A stretch of DNA of 45,825 bases from an uncultured Pelagibacteraceae bacterium (GTDB lineage: Bacteria; Pseudomonadota; Alphaproteobacteria; Pelagibacterales; Pelagibacteraceae), in the NCBI GenBank assembly GCA_902559605.1, contig CACEIC010000005.1, forward strand, positions 1 through 45,825, in the 5' to 3' direction. Shown piece after piece: positions 24,209 through 33,080 of the stretch. The notes beneath the pieces were generated by a model, which saw nothing but the letters and a program-made list of their open reading frames with translations, was not told where the DNA came from and did no database searches. Made by a program: the position numbers and the translations under genes. Every line of letters starts with the position of its first letter. Within the stretch, counting starts at the first letter, position 1.

Positions 24209-25237
24209 TTATCTCGCTGTCCTAAATTCTTTCCAAGTTCTTATTAAAACTGGTGCTAAAAGTATCGCTATCCCAACAATTGTCATCATTGAAGTGGCAG
24301 CGGCTGAACCAAATAATATTACTTCCTCATTTACGAGGTTGTCATAAATCAACCAAGACAAAGACTGAGCGCTTCCTTCAGCACTGAAACCAATTATAGG
24401 CTCAAAAACTCTAAAATTATCCATCAAGGATATGAGAGCAACAAATGTAACAACGGGATAAATATGAGGCAAAACAATATGTCTTACTCTCTGCCATCTT
24501 GATGCTCCATCAATAATAGCTGCTTCAACAGGTTCTTGGGGAACAGTTTGTAAAGCTGCATAAAATACTACAAAAGCAAATGGTGAATGATGCCAAATTC
24601 CATATATTATTATAGTTATCCAAGTAAGAGTTTTTGAGGATTTTAACGATAAATAAGGGTCATCCATTAACATCTGCAAATTTGCACCAATAATTCCTTC
24701 TGCATCTATCATCCAAAATAAAACTAAAGAACCTACCAATGGAGTAACAATCATCGGCAATATGGTTCCAAATATTAATGGTCCTCTAATTCTTCTAGTT
24801 ACTGCATTAAGACTTAAAGCAATTATAAAACCTAAAAGTAAGACGTTAGGCGTTACAAATAAGCAATAAGTTAAAGTAAAAATTAGAGCCTTGTAAAAGG
24901 GTAGGTTGGTAACTTGATCTACAAATTCCCCAAAACTATTTGTTTCATTCCAAAATTTTCCAATTTCTTCTATTGCAAGATGATTTCTATCTACATAAGT
25001 CCCAAATCCATTGAATTTTCCTAAAGGCTTTTCTTCACGAATTTTTGAGGTTTTTTCTTGGTCAACAACTATAGAAACTGTACATCCAAAAGGATCACAT
25101 TTTTTTACTTCCTTAACAACTTGGTCGTGCTGCGCATAAAATGATTGTATCCCTGTTGAAATAATAGGAAGACCTATAAATAAAATCATTGCCAATCCAG
25201 TTGGCAAGAAAAACCAAAAAAAAGTTTTGTTAGGCAT
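24209..25237 (-). CDS. ABC transporter permease, MalF type
   Basis: A 342-residue permease. After an N-terminal helix (residues about 8-28) it has a periplasmic segment of roughly 85 residues with two Cys, then six or so helices and the EAA loop (E-A-A-I-I-D-G-A) near 235-245. It forms a heterodimer with the MalG-type permease. The expected substrates are sugars, polyols or glycerol phosphate derivatives. A hairpin separates it from the binding-protein gene. Confidence 0.9.
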   Translation of the reverse strand: MPNKTFFWFFLPTGLAMILFIGLPIISTGIQSFYAQHDQVVKEVKKCDPFGCTVSIVVDQEKTSKIREEKPLGKFNGFGTYVDRNHLAIEEIGKFWNETNSFGEFVDQVTNLPFYKALIFTLTYCLFVTPNVLLLGFIIALSLNAVTRRIRGPLIFGTILPMIVTPLVGSLVLFWMIDAEGIIGANLQMLMDDPYLSLKSSKTLTWITIIIYGIWHHSPFAFVVFYAALQTVPQEPVEAAIIDGASRWQRVRHIVLPHIYPVVTFVALISLMDNFRVFEPIIGFSAEGSAQSLSWLIYDNLVNEEVILFGSAAATSMMTIVGIAILLAPVLIRTWKEFRTAR

Positions 25238-25248
25238 TAATATAATAA

Positions 25249-25268
25249 GCGGGGATTTTAATCCCCAC
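25249..25268 (-). terminator. Hairpin between sugar-type binding protein and permease genes
   Basis: A nine-base-pair stem (one G-U pair in RNA) with a GGGGATT/AATCCCC core and a two-base loop, 14 bases after the binding-protein stop codon. On the minus strand it is followed by TTATTATATT, so it could partly end transcription. Confidence 0.65.
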
Positions 25269-25282
25269 TTAAAATTTATTGA

Positions 25283-26503
25283 TTATAGAAAGCCTTGTTC
25301 TTTTGCTTTACTCATGTAAGCTGCTTCAACATCTTTTAAAGCTTGTTCTGCTGACTCTTTACCTTGTAAAAATTCAACAATCTCACTTCCTAATGCACCA
25401 TGCATTAAACCCATTTGTGGTAACATTGGATATGGTTTAGCTTTCATTTTAACAGCTTCGATAACTCCAATTGATTTTGGTCCAGGCTTAAAACCTTCAA
25501 TTAACCAAACAGCTTGATCCGCTGCATCTGCAACCATCTTTTTGTTAGCAGCTGCGTGTGCCAAAGCTCTAAATGTTGCTTCAGCATCAGCGTCAGATCT
25601 ATTTTTTGCCAATGTGAAACCATCCCACCATAAAGTCGCCGCAGGTATGTTTCCTCCAGCAACCGTTGCTGGTCCAGTTAATTTAGTTGCAGCTGTAATT
25701 TTTGCATCACCATCATCATCAAGCAATGTTCCTGATCTTGATGCCCAAAGAGTCATTAATGCAACATTTCCAGATTCCCATTCAACTTTAATAGCTTCAC
25801 TATCGTGAGTTAAATAATCTGGGTTACTTAAACCTGCTAATTTTTTTAGCATATTTAATGTTGCTACACCTTTTGCATTGTTAATGCTTGGTTGAGCAGT
25901 TCCTGCTTTAAAGAATTCTCCTCCATGTCCAATGTACATGTTAACGAATTCTTCTGCTAAATTCCAACCAGCTTTGTATGCTGCTGCGTAAGGATATTGC
26001 ATTTTACCAGATGCTCTTATTTTTTCTGATGCCGCAACTACTTCCTCATATGTTTTAGGAACAGCTATACCCAATTCTTTTAAAACATCTTCTCTGTAAT
26101 ATAAGTGCTGAGTATTTGCCATAAAAGCAACTGCCATTATTTTTCCATCAATTGTAATCAATTGAGAGTCTTGTATTCCTTTTCCATATTTCTTAACAAG
26201 ATCATCTAATGGTCTAATTAAGTCTTGGTTCATTAAAGGAACTATAGAGCTATTTGCTGCAATTCTAGCAGAAAACTCTGATGGATTTGCAGTTAGAGCT
26301 GGCACAGCAATTTTATTGTGCTCAGATGAGTGTGTGACTTTAAAGTCTGCACTTCCTTTACATCCTTTAGCCGTTTCCACAAAAGTTCTTAAAGCTGGAA
26401 AATCATTAGCTAAAATATTTATTGATCCACTCTTAATGTTGCAATCTGCGTAAGCAGAAGTTCCAAAAAGAAGAAACAATATAGATATTAATATTTTTTT
26501 CAT
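25283..26503 (-). CDS. ABC transporter substrate-binding protein, family 1 (sugar type)
   Basis: A 406-residue exported binding protein. From the ATG at 26503 it begins M-K-K-I-L-I-S with a signal peptide ending S-A-Y-A; an ATG five codons upstream is in frame, but the AGGGA ribosome-binding site lies between the two. The family 1 pattern is shown by the Y-Y-R-E-D-V-L-K-E-L-G segment (Y/W-Y-N-x-D-L type) near 140 and the P-x-T-Y-E-E-V motif after it. The ligand may be a sugar, polyol or glycerol derivative. It is followed by MalF- and MalG-type permeases and preceded by a MetE-like gene. Confidence 0.92.
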   Translation of the reverse strand: MKKILISILFLLFGTSAYADCNIKSGSINILANDFPALRTFVETAKGCKGSADFKVTHSSEHNKIAVPALTANPSEFSARIAANSSIVPLMNQDLIRPLDDLVKKYGKGIQDSQLITIDGKIMAVAFMANTQHLYYREDVLKELGIAVPKTYEEVVAASEKIRASGKMQYPYAAAYKAGWNLAEEFVNMYIGHGGEFFKAGTAQPSINNAKGVATLNMLKKLAGLSNPDYLTHDSEAIKVEWESGNVALMTLWASRSGTLLDDDGDAKITAATKLTGPATVAGGNIPAATLWWDGFTLAKNRSDADAEATFRALAHAAANKKMVADAADQAVWLIEGFKPGPKSIGVIEAVKMKAKPYPMLPQMGLMHGALGSEIVEFLQGKESAEQALKDVEAAYMSKAKEQGFL

Positions 26504-26549
26504 ATTTGTTTCCCTCATTAAATTTAAATTTATGTGTGAAAGGATATAT

Positions 26550-26563
26550 ATTCCTTAGGGAAT
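26550..26563. promoter_or_regulatory. Small inverted repeat upstream of the sugar-type binding protein
   Basis: ATTCC-TTAG-GGAAT forms a five-base inverted repeat in the 73-base gap between the MetE-like gene and the binding protein. It might be an operator or part of a weak stem; nothing else of note is seen in the gap. Confidence 0.2.
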
Positions 26564-26576
26564 TTAAAAGTAGTTT

Positions 26577-27704
26577 TTAAATCGCATTTGACGCAAGCTC
26601 TGCACCTGCGACCAAAGATTCAAATTTCTTGTAAACAATATTTTCATCAACATTTCCAAAGCCCGCAAAAGTACTAAATCCACAATCACTTCCAGCCATC
26701 AATTGATCTTTATCAATTACTTTTGAATACTGAATAATTCTATTTTTTACCAACTCTTCATGCTCTATGAAGTTTGAGGTTGAGTCTATTACACCAGGGA
26801 CTATTACTTTATCATTAGGAAGTTTTATGTTCTCAAAAACCTGCCATTCGTGAGCATGTCTTGGGTTTGAGGCTTCAATTAAATAAGTTTGGATATTTGC
26901 CTTTAAAGCAATAGGTAATATTTTTTCTAATCCTATATCGTGAATATGTGGTCCTTCATAATTTCCCCAGCAGATATGCATTCTCAACTTAGAGGCATCG
27001 ATATCTTTGATTGCTTCATTAAGACATTCGATTTGTTTTTCAGCTCTGACTAAAAATTCTTCATCTGATACATTTTTAAAAGTCATATGTCTTGCAAGTG
27101 CAAGATCTGGACAATCAATTTGTAATAATAAATCATTTTTTGTTATTTCATCATATTCAGTTTTCATCATTTTTGATAATGCCACCAAATAATCATCGTC
27201 ATTTTTATAAAATTTGTTTGGAAGGAAATTTGAAATTACTCCTGGTGAAGCAGAGTTAATAAATCCTTTAGGATGGTTATTTTTTTTTAAAGCTAATTTT
27301 AAATTATTGATATCTTTAGTAAGAGACTTAGTATCTTTGATTTTTAAATCAGCAGTACAACATGGTCTTGTATAGGTAGGTGTACCTCCTGATTTTGCAA
27401 TTTTCTCTTTATATGATGGAAAATCATCTAAGTCTTTAGGGGCTCTTCTCTCACTTTCGCCACTAAAGCCATGCAACCGATCCTTTACATAAGTTGCATA
27501 ACTTATTTTTGACATTTCACCATCACTTATAATGTCAATTCCAATATCAATTTGTTTTTTTACAATTTTATTTACATCTTCTTCAATTATCTTATCAAGT
27601 TCTCCTTGATTAAATAATTCATTTTTATCTTTTTTAAAAAGTATTTCAGATAGTTTTTTTGATCTTGGCAGACTTCCAACATGTGTGGTTTTAATTTTAT
27701 CCAT
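26577..27704 (-). CDS. Short cobalamin-independent methionine synthase (MetE C-domain)-like methyltransferase
   Basis: A 375-residue protein that equals only the C-terminal catalytic barrel of MetE. The zinc ligands of the family are in place: His243 and Cys245 (H-I-C), Glu277 (L-I-E-A-S), and Cys341 (S-D-C-G-F). The N-terminal segment T-T-H-V-G-S-L-P-R and D-I-I-S-D-G-E also match. The zinc binds a thiol that accepts a methyl or alkyl group; the normal substrate could be homocysteine but short forms of this branch have untested substrates. I chose ATG 27704 over a TTG at 27731 inside the previous gene. It lies in an operon with a bicupin, a tandem-SnoaL protein and an ABC importer. Confidence 0.85.
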   Translation of the reverse strand: MDKIKTTHVGSLPRSKKLSEILFKKDKNELFNQGELDKIIEEDVNKIVKKQIDIGIDIISDGEMSKISYATYVKDRLHGFSGESERRAPKDLDDFPSYKEKIAKSGGTPTYTRPCCTADLKIKDTKSLTKDINNLKLALKKNNHPKGFINSASPGVISNFLPNKFYKNDDDYLVALSKMMKTEYDEITKNDLLLQIDCPDLALARHMTFKNVSDEEFLVRAEKQIECLNEAIKDIDASKLRMHICWGNYEGPHIHDIGLEKILPIALKANIQTYLIEASNPRHAHEWQVFENIKLPNDKVIVPGVIDSTSNFIEHEELVKNRIIQYSKVIDKDQLMAGSDCGFSTFAGFGNVDENIVYKKFESLVAGAELASNAI

Positions 27705-27709
27705 TGTTT

Positions 27710-28669
27710 TTACATTAATATTTGTTTCCAAATAGCCACTTCATCAAATAATACCCATTCTCTTATTATTTTATCATTTCTTAATTCTGCATGATTTATA
27801 CCCATTATAAATAAATCTTTGTCAGTCTTTTTCCCAAATTCTTCACTGTCTTTAGAGTGCTTACCACTTAAAAACCATCTGATCGTCGCTTTTTGATTGT
27901 TATTTTTTTCATCCAATGATGCAACATGTTCGATTGTAAAATTTATTTCAGAAAATATTTTTTTTAAAGAGCTCCAATATTTAATTATATCTTCACTGCC
28001 ATTTCCAACTTTGTTACTTGGCCAAAATAGACTGGCTGCTCTATCATAATCTTCAAAATCATAATTATTATTAAATATTTTCTTTAAAATATTGGAATAT
28101 ATATAACCTGATGAAACTTCACTAACTTTCACTGGATTATACTCTGACTTTTTATCAGAAGATCTATTAAAAACTTTGATAGCTTTAGATATGCCACCTT
28201 CTTTATCAATTAAATGCCTTGCAAATTGCTCAGGTGTATAACCTAGCTGTCGAACCATTGCACCTTGATCTCTCACAATCCACTCATCATAAACCTGATT
28301 ATTTTTACATGCACAGTCAGCTATAACTCTATAAACAATTTTGTTTCCTGTTTTTTTTCCGTAATACCCGTCATTTAAATGTGTAGCTTTGCTCAGAATT
28401 CTGTGAGATGAATGATATCCTTCATCGTCATTTCCACTCCAAATTACATCTTCACCTAATAATTGTCTGTCTGGAAATTCGTCTAAAGTTTTATAAGTTG
28501 CATCAATAACAGGTTTAAAACCATAGGTTATTCCAAAGGGTGATCTTACAGGTATATTCTCTGAATAATATTTAGATATCGACTCGACATCTTTCCCTTC
28601 CCAAATTTGTTTAGTAATTTTTAAAATGTAATCAGTTAAATTTTTATAATTACTATCAAATCCTTTCAT
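27710..28669 (-). CDS. Tandem SnoaL/NTF2-like domain protein
   Basis: A 319-residue protein with two NTF2-like domains: residues about 8-150 (helix I-W-E-G-K-D, R-S-P-F-G, G-D-x-W-S-G-N-D-D-E-type strand) and about 185-315 (A-A-S-L-F-W-P, I-R-W-F-L-S-G-K-H, N-H-A-E-L-R-N-D-K-I). This layout resembles the ester-cyclase-like SnoaL proteins often found in marine catabolic operons. The reaction is unknown. It shares one base with the bicupin gene and ends five bases before the MetE-like ATG, so the three are co-transcribed. Confidence 0.82.
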   Translation of the reverse strand: MKGFDSNYKNLTDYILKITKQIWEGKDVESISKYYSENIPVRSPFGITYGFKPVIDATYKTLDEFPDRQLLGEDVIWSGNDDEGYHSSHRILSKATHLNDGYYGKKTGNKIVYRVIADCACKNNQVYDEWIVRDQGAMVRQLGYTPEQFARHLIDKEGGISKAIKVFNRSSDKKSEYNPVKVSEVSSGYIYSNILKKIFNNNYDFEDYDRAASLFWPSNKVGNGSEDIIKYWSSLKKIFSEINFTIEHVASLDEKNNNQKATIRWFLSGKHSKDSEEFGKKTDKDLFIMGINHAELRNDKIIREWVLFDEVAIWKQILM

Positions 28670-29607
28670 TAGATCTGACTAACAAAATTTAAAATACTAT
28701 TTTCTGAATTATTACACGAGATATCTATTTTGCTATTCAAAGGAACTGAAAAAGTATCTCCTTTTTCTAATTTTATATTTGAGTTTCCTGTTACTATTTT
28801 CCAATTACCTTCTTGAGCAAAAAGAACGGTTGGCTTTATACATTCAATATCTTTAATTTCACCAGATATAGAATTTAATGTTGTTAAATTAAATCCAGTA
28901 TCTTGTTTGATTGAAGGTTCATAAGTTTTTTTATTAAATTTGTTTCCTAATACTTGATATAATTTAATACCATTAACTTCATCGCTAATATTGTTTTGTT
29001 TATTTCTATAAATATTTTTTTCTAATTCTTCTGGCAAATAATTATCAAATCTTTCTAATTCATCTTGAGTGATAGGCTCTATCATCTTTCTACCGTTAGG
29101 CACTTCAACCTTTTTTAAATCTATTAACGAATTATCATCAAGCAATGCCATACCGGTCTCTTTTGCCTTTTTTAAAATTTCTGGAACCCATGTTATTATA
29201 CCAGGATCATCTCCGCCTAATACAACAAACATCAAACTTTCTTTATCTCCAACATTTTCAAATGCTCTGAACATATTTGTAGGCATTGAGATTATATCGC
29301 CAGCCTCTAATATTGTTTCTTGTTTTCCATCAGCACCCCAATAAAATCTCCATTTACCTGAGTAAATTACAAACACTTCAGCCGTAGTATGACTGTGAAG
29401 ACCAGATCCGTTTTTTGGCATAGCACTCACAGCTCCTAAATTATACCCGTGTAAAGACTGTATTTTTATTAATTGTTTGGTGTCTTCAGCAACTCCACGT
29501 CCAATAATTGTATAATTTTTTCTTTCTTTATGACCTTCTAATCTACCCTCTACAAATGGAAGGCTGCTCGGAACGAGTTCATTAAATTTTGCCAATCTAT
29601 CAATCAT
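28669..29607 (-). CDS. Bicupin protein
   Basis: A 312-residue protein with two cupin barrels. The first (residues about 50-140) keeps the metal ligands His71, His73 and Glu77 (L-H-S-H-T-T-A-E), and a G-D-I-I-S-M-P second motif; the second barrel (about 220-310) lacks His ligands and keeps only a G-D-T-F-S-V-P motif. Bicupins are dioxygenases, decarboxylases or binders, usually with one active metal site, as here. It is the first gene of the minus-strand operon with a SnoaL protein and a MetE-like enzyme; no substrate can be named. Confidence 0.85.
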   Translation of the reverse strand: MIDRLAKFNELVPSSLPFVEGRLEGHKERKNYTIIGRGVAEDTKQLIKIQSLHGYNLGAVSAMPKNGSGLHSHTTAEVFVIYSGKWRFYWGADGKQETILEAGDIISMPTNMFRAFENVGDKESLMFVVLGGDDPGIITWVPEILKKAKETGMALLDDNSLIDLKKVEVPNGRKMIEPITQDELERFDNYLPEELEKNIYRNKQNNISDEVNGIKLYQVLGNKFNKKTYEPSIKQDTGFNLTTLNSISGEIKDIECIKPTVLFAQEGNWKIVTGNSNIKLEKGDTFSVPLNSKIDISCNNSENSILNFVSQI

Positions 29608-29648
29608 ATTCTTGTTATTTATCTATATTTAAATATAAATTGCAACTT

Positions 29649-30725
29649 ATGCAAATAGAACAATTTGATACAGGACTTAAAAATCAAAATAATTTTCAAG
29701 AATTAAAAATCACAGCTGAAGAAAATAAACAAAATAAACAAATAGTTAGAAATTATTTGAACAATATTTACAAGCTTGGACCATCTAAAATAGAAGAAAA
29801 TTTAAGCAAATATTTTAGCGAAGATGTAAATATTAAATGTTTTTTTCCATTAAATGAATTTAAAGGTTTGTCTAATTTTAGGGATAAATTTTGGACCCCA
29901 CTTTTTGATGCGTTTCCTGATTTAGAGAGAAGAGAACAACTCGTTATAGGCGGAGCCTTTAGAGATAAATTTCAAGTTGGAACAATATCTACCTTATCAG
30001 GAATTTTTAAAAAGAAATGGCTAAATGTAGAGCCAAATTTTAAAATGGTAAATTTAAGATGCTGTGAGATACACGAATTAAAAAACGATAAAATTATTGA
30101 AAGTCACATTTTAATCGACACAATAAATTTTCTAAATCAAGTAGGGAAGTTTCCAATAAATCCTTCAAGAGGGTATGAGGGCATTTGGATGACACCAATA
30201 AATACAGATGGTGTAAATTTTTACGAAAACAATTTAGATGTTTCAAAAGCCACTCTAGATCAATCTCTTACTATGCAAAGAAGTTTAAATATTAAACCAG
30301 AATTAGAAGCATCATCTGACTCTGATTTAAAAGAAAAACTTATTAATCACCCACAAAAAGATTTTTGGCATGAAAAAATGATTTGGTATGGACCTAGCGG
30401 TATAGGAACAGCACGCTCTTTGGAAGGTTTCATTGATCATCATCAACTTCCTTTTAGAAAAACATTTAAAGAAAGAAATTACTGGGAATTAGGACATTAT
30501 TGTGAATTAGGAGATGGTAAATTTTCACTTACTGCTGGATGGCACAGTATACAAGCAGTGTATGATTCAAATGATTGGCTAGGATATAATTCAAATAAAA
30601 ATAAAGTAACTATGAGAGTTATGGATTTTTATCATCATGATGAGGGAAAAATCAGAGAAAATTGGGTACCGATAGATCTAGCGCATATATTAAGTCAGAT
30701 CGGAATTGATATTTTTAAATCTTGA
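29649..30725 (+). CDS. Second tandem SnoaL/NTF2-like domain protein
   Basis: A 358-residue protein with two NTF2-like domains: about residues 30-150 (W-x-P-L-F-D-A-F-P-D-L-E-R-R-E, then E-I-H-E-L-K-N-D-K-I) and 220-350 (H-E-K-M-I-W-Y-G-P-S-G-I-G, F-I-D-H-H-Q-L-P-F). I set the start at ATG 29649; a longer in-frame start at 29589 would overlap the divergent bicupin gene. Its layout parallels the tandem-SnoaL protein at 27710-28669, so the two may act on related substrates. It is divergent from the bicupin operon across a gap of 41 bases. Confidence 0.8.
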   Translation: MQIEQFDTGLKNQNNFQELKITAEENKQNKQIVRNYLNNIYKLGPSKIEENLSKYFSEDVNIKCFFPLNEFKGLSNFRDKFWTPLFDAFPDLERREQLVIGGAFRDKFQVGTISTLSGIFKKKWLNVEPNFKMVNLRCCEIHELKNDKIIESHILIDTINFLNQVGKFPINPSRGYEGIWMTPINTDGVNFYENNLDVSKATLDQSLTMQRSLNIKPELEASSDSDLKEKLINHPQKDFWHEKMIWYGPSGIGTARSLEGFIDHHQLPFRKTFKERNYWELGHYCELGDGKFSLTAGWHSIQAVYDSNDWLGYNSNKNKVTMRVMDFYHHDEGKIRENWVPIDLAHILSQIGIDIFKS

Positions 30726-30738
30726 AAACTAAAGTTCT

Positions 30739-32025
30739 CTAATTTGAAAAACCATATTTTCGAAGTCTTACATCACCAGTTCTAGCATGAGCTTCCATAC
30801 CTTCATATCTAGAAATTCTAGCCGCTGCAGCACCAACTTCTTTGTTAGATTCTTTATTCATTTTTTGGTAAGTGACTGTTTTTATAAATTTTCCAACGTA
30901 TAAGCCTCCAGTATATTTTCCTGCACCTTTTGTTGGTAGAATATGATTTGGTCCAGAGCATTTATCTCCATACGCAACTGTTGTTTCCTCACCTAAAAAT
31001 AAAGAACCATAATTTTTAAGATTTTTTAAATACCAGTCTAAGTCTTCAGCTTGAACCTCTAAATGTTCTGGTGCATATTCATCACTTACTTTCATCATTT
31101 CTTCTTTGGTATCACACATGATTACTTCTCCATAATCTCTCCAAGCAGCATCAGCATTATTTCTGTTGTGTTCAGGTAACTCTTGAATAATCTCTGGAAC
31201 TCTTTTCATTACATAATCACATAAAGATTTATCAGTAGTGTAAAGCCAAGCAGGAGAGTCAGGACCATGTTCAGCCTGTCCAACTAAATCATAAGCGATT
31301 ATTTCTTTATCAGCTGTGTGATCTGCAATTATGCCAATTTCGGTTGGTCCTGCAAATAAATCAATTCCAACTTTTCCAAATAAAATCCTTTTAGACTCTG
31401 CTACAAATTTATTTCCAGGTCCAACAATCATATCTACTTCTGGATTACCAAAGCAACCATAAGCAAGCGCACCAATTGCCCCTATACCACCAATGTTCAT
31501 AATTACATCTGCACCACAAAGGTTAGCTGTATAAATTATAATTGGGTTAGCACCATTCGAATCTTTCGGTGGACTTGTTGCAATTACATTCTTTACTCCA
31601 GCAACTTTTGCAGTTGTCACACTCATTATAGCAGAGGCGATATTGTTATATCTTCCACCAGGAACGTAACACCCAACAGTATTTACAGGTATTAATTTTT
31701 GTCCTGCTATTAAACCAGGCGATAATTCAACTTCTGAATCTTTTCCGAGATTTTCTAGTTGATGTTCTGCAAACTTTCTTACTCTTTCATGAGAGAACTG
31801 AATATCATCTTTAATCTTTTGATCTAAAGTTTTGTTTATTTCTTCAATTTTTTCTTTGCTAACAATTATATCACCTTCATAATTATCAAATTTTTTTAAA
31901 ATATCTTTAACCCCTTGATCTTTTGTTTTTTCTAAATCTTTTAAAATTGAACTTACTTTAGTTCTTGTTTCATCTTCACCTGTAAATGCAGTTTTTTCAG
32001 CTTTTTTTATATAAGTAATTGCCAT
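30739..32025 (-). CDS. Histidinol dehydrogenase-like NAD-dependent alcohol dehydrogenase, possibly sulfopropanediol dehydrogenase (HpsN) type
   Basis: A 428-residue protein of the HisD fold. The glycine-rich V-G-C-Y-V-P-G-G motif lies at 117-124; catalytic Glu320-His321 (A-P-E-H-L) and zinc ligands Gln250, His253 and His413 are kept. The fourth zinc ligand of true HisD, an Asp in D-F-x-K, is Lys379 here (V-G-K-F-I-K). No other histidine biosynthesis gene is nearby. Paralogues of this sort oxidise other two-step alcohols; HpsN makes sulfolactate from dihydroxypropanesulfonate. A phosphotransacetylase gene lies upstream in the same direction. A genuine HisD role cannot be ruled out. Confidence 0.8.
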   Translation of the reverse strand: MAITYIKKAEKTAFTGEDETRTKVSSILKDLEKTKDQGVKDILKKFDNYEGDIIVSKEKIEEINKTLDQKIKDDIQFSHERVRKFAEHQLENLGKDSEVELSPGLIAGQKLIPVNTVGCYVPGGRYNNIASAIMSVTTAKVAGVKNVIATSPPKDSNGANPIIIYTANLCGADVIMNIGGIGAIGALAYGCFGNPEVDMIVGPGNKFVAESKRILFGKVGIDLFAGPTEIGIIADHTADKEIIAYDLVGQAEHGPDSPAWLYTTDKSLCDYVMKRVPEIIQELPEHNRNNADAAWRDYGEVIMCDTKEEMMKVSDEYAPEHLEVQAEDLDWYLKNLKNYGSLFLGEETTVAYGDKCSGPNHILPTKGAGKYTGGLYVGKFIKTVTYQKMNKESNKEVGAAAARISRYEGMEAHARTGDVRLRKYGFSN

Positions 32026-32084
32026 TATCTTTCCTCTAATTTTATAAATGTTTAAATTATAAAAGATGTTTATTCAACAGAAGT

Positions 32085-32996
32085 TTAATCTAAAGCAACA
32101 ACAGCTGCAGCTATTGAAGCAAGTCTTGCTGTCGCATCATCTGACCTACTTGTTATAACAACAGGCACTTTACCTCCAACAACTACGCCTGCTGCACATG
32201 CTCCCATAAAATAAATCATCATTTTTACAAGCGCATTCCCAGTTTCGACATTTGGAACTAATAATACATCGGCTTCTCCAGCAACTATATTCTCAATTCC
32301 CTTAATTGAAGCAGATTTTTTTGAGATGCTGTTATCAAATGCCAAGGGTCCAAAAATATCAGCATTAAAGTTTTCTTTAAATGCCAATTCAGTTAATTCT
32401 TTAGCTTCAACCGAACTTTGTACACTATCAATAACTTCTTCTGTCGCTGAAAGGATAGAAATTTTTGGTCTTGGAATATTAATTCTATGACTAAAATCAA
32501 TAACATTTCTTAGAATATGCATTTTAGTTTTTAGGTTAGGAGAAACATTCAATGCTCCATCGGTTATGATTAATGGTTTATCATCTTTTTGTAATGTCAT
32601 ATGCCAAATATGACTTAGTCTTGTTTTTCCAATTAATTTATATTCTCTTTTAAGAACTTCTTTCATCAATATATCAGTATGAATATGTCCTTTTACAATA
32701 ATTTTTACTTTATCTTCCGATGCAAGTTTTGTTGCAATACCTGCTGTATTATTTTCAACTGGCTCATTAATTATTTCAAAATTTGATATGTCAAATTTAA
32801 GCTCATCTGCGCATTCTTGTATTTTTTGTTTGTCACCTATTAATATTGGGGTGATCAGTTTTTCTGAAACAGCGTCCATTACTGACATCATCGGTAATTT
32901 TTTACCTGCATTTACAATGGCTGCTTTTACACCCCTTTTTTGATGGGCTATATTAAGTAGATTAACAGGGCAAACTGTAGATTTATCAGATAACAT
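32085..32996 (-). CDS. Phosphate acetyl/butyryltransferase family protein
   Basis: A 303-residue protein of the Pta/Ptb superfamily. It carries the P-I-L-I-G-D segment (residues 50-56), the G-x-x-H-T-D segment (G-H-I-H-T-D) near 104, the F-G-P-L-A-F-D-N motif near 215, and the late G-A-C-A-A-G-V-V-V-G-G-K-V-P-V-V segment. These enzymes exchange CoA and phosphate on acetyl or butyryl groups. No acetate kinase is nearby. The gene precedes the HisD-like gene by 59 bases on the same strand. In sulfonate degraders a Pta recovers acetyl phosphate from sulfoacetaldehyde acetyltransferase, but that enzyme is not in this window. Confidence 0.88.
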   Translation of the reverse strand: MLSDKSTVCPVNLLNIAHQKRGVKAAIVNAGKKLPMMSVMDAVSEKLITPILIGDKQKIQECADELKFDISNFEIINEPVENNTAGIATKLASEDKVKIIVKGHIHTDILMKEVLKREYKLIGKTRLSHIWHMTLQKDDKPLIITDGALNVSPNLKTKMHILRNVIDFSHRINIPRPKISILSATEEVIDSVQSSVEAKELTELAFKENFNADIFGPLAFDNSISKKSASIKGIENIVAGEADVLLVPNVETGNALVKMMIYFMGACAAGVVVGGKVPVVITSRSDDATARLASIAAAVVALD

Positions 32997-33080
32997 ATGA
33001 GTTTAAATATTTGTTATGGTTCTAAATATCAATATTTTTTATTACGTTCGATATAAAAATAGTTTAAAATTGAATAAACG

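Noticed and set aside
26519..26576. Possible SAM or other riboswitch before the sugar-type binding protein, next to the MetE-like gene
   Set aside because: Only a five-base inverted repeat is visible and the gap of under 75 bases shows no conserved riboswitch core that I can recognise.
29589..29648. Upstream start for the second tandem-SnoaL gene
   Set aside because: It would overlap the start of the divergent bicupin gene, and the extra residues show no domain similarity.
30739..32025. Assignment of the HisD-like gene as a normal histidine biosynthesis gene
   Set aside because: The context has no his genes and one zinc ligand is replaced, so I kept a family-level call, although a true HisD is not excluded.
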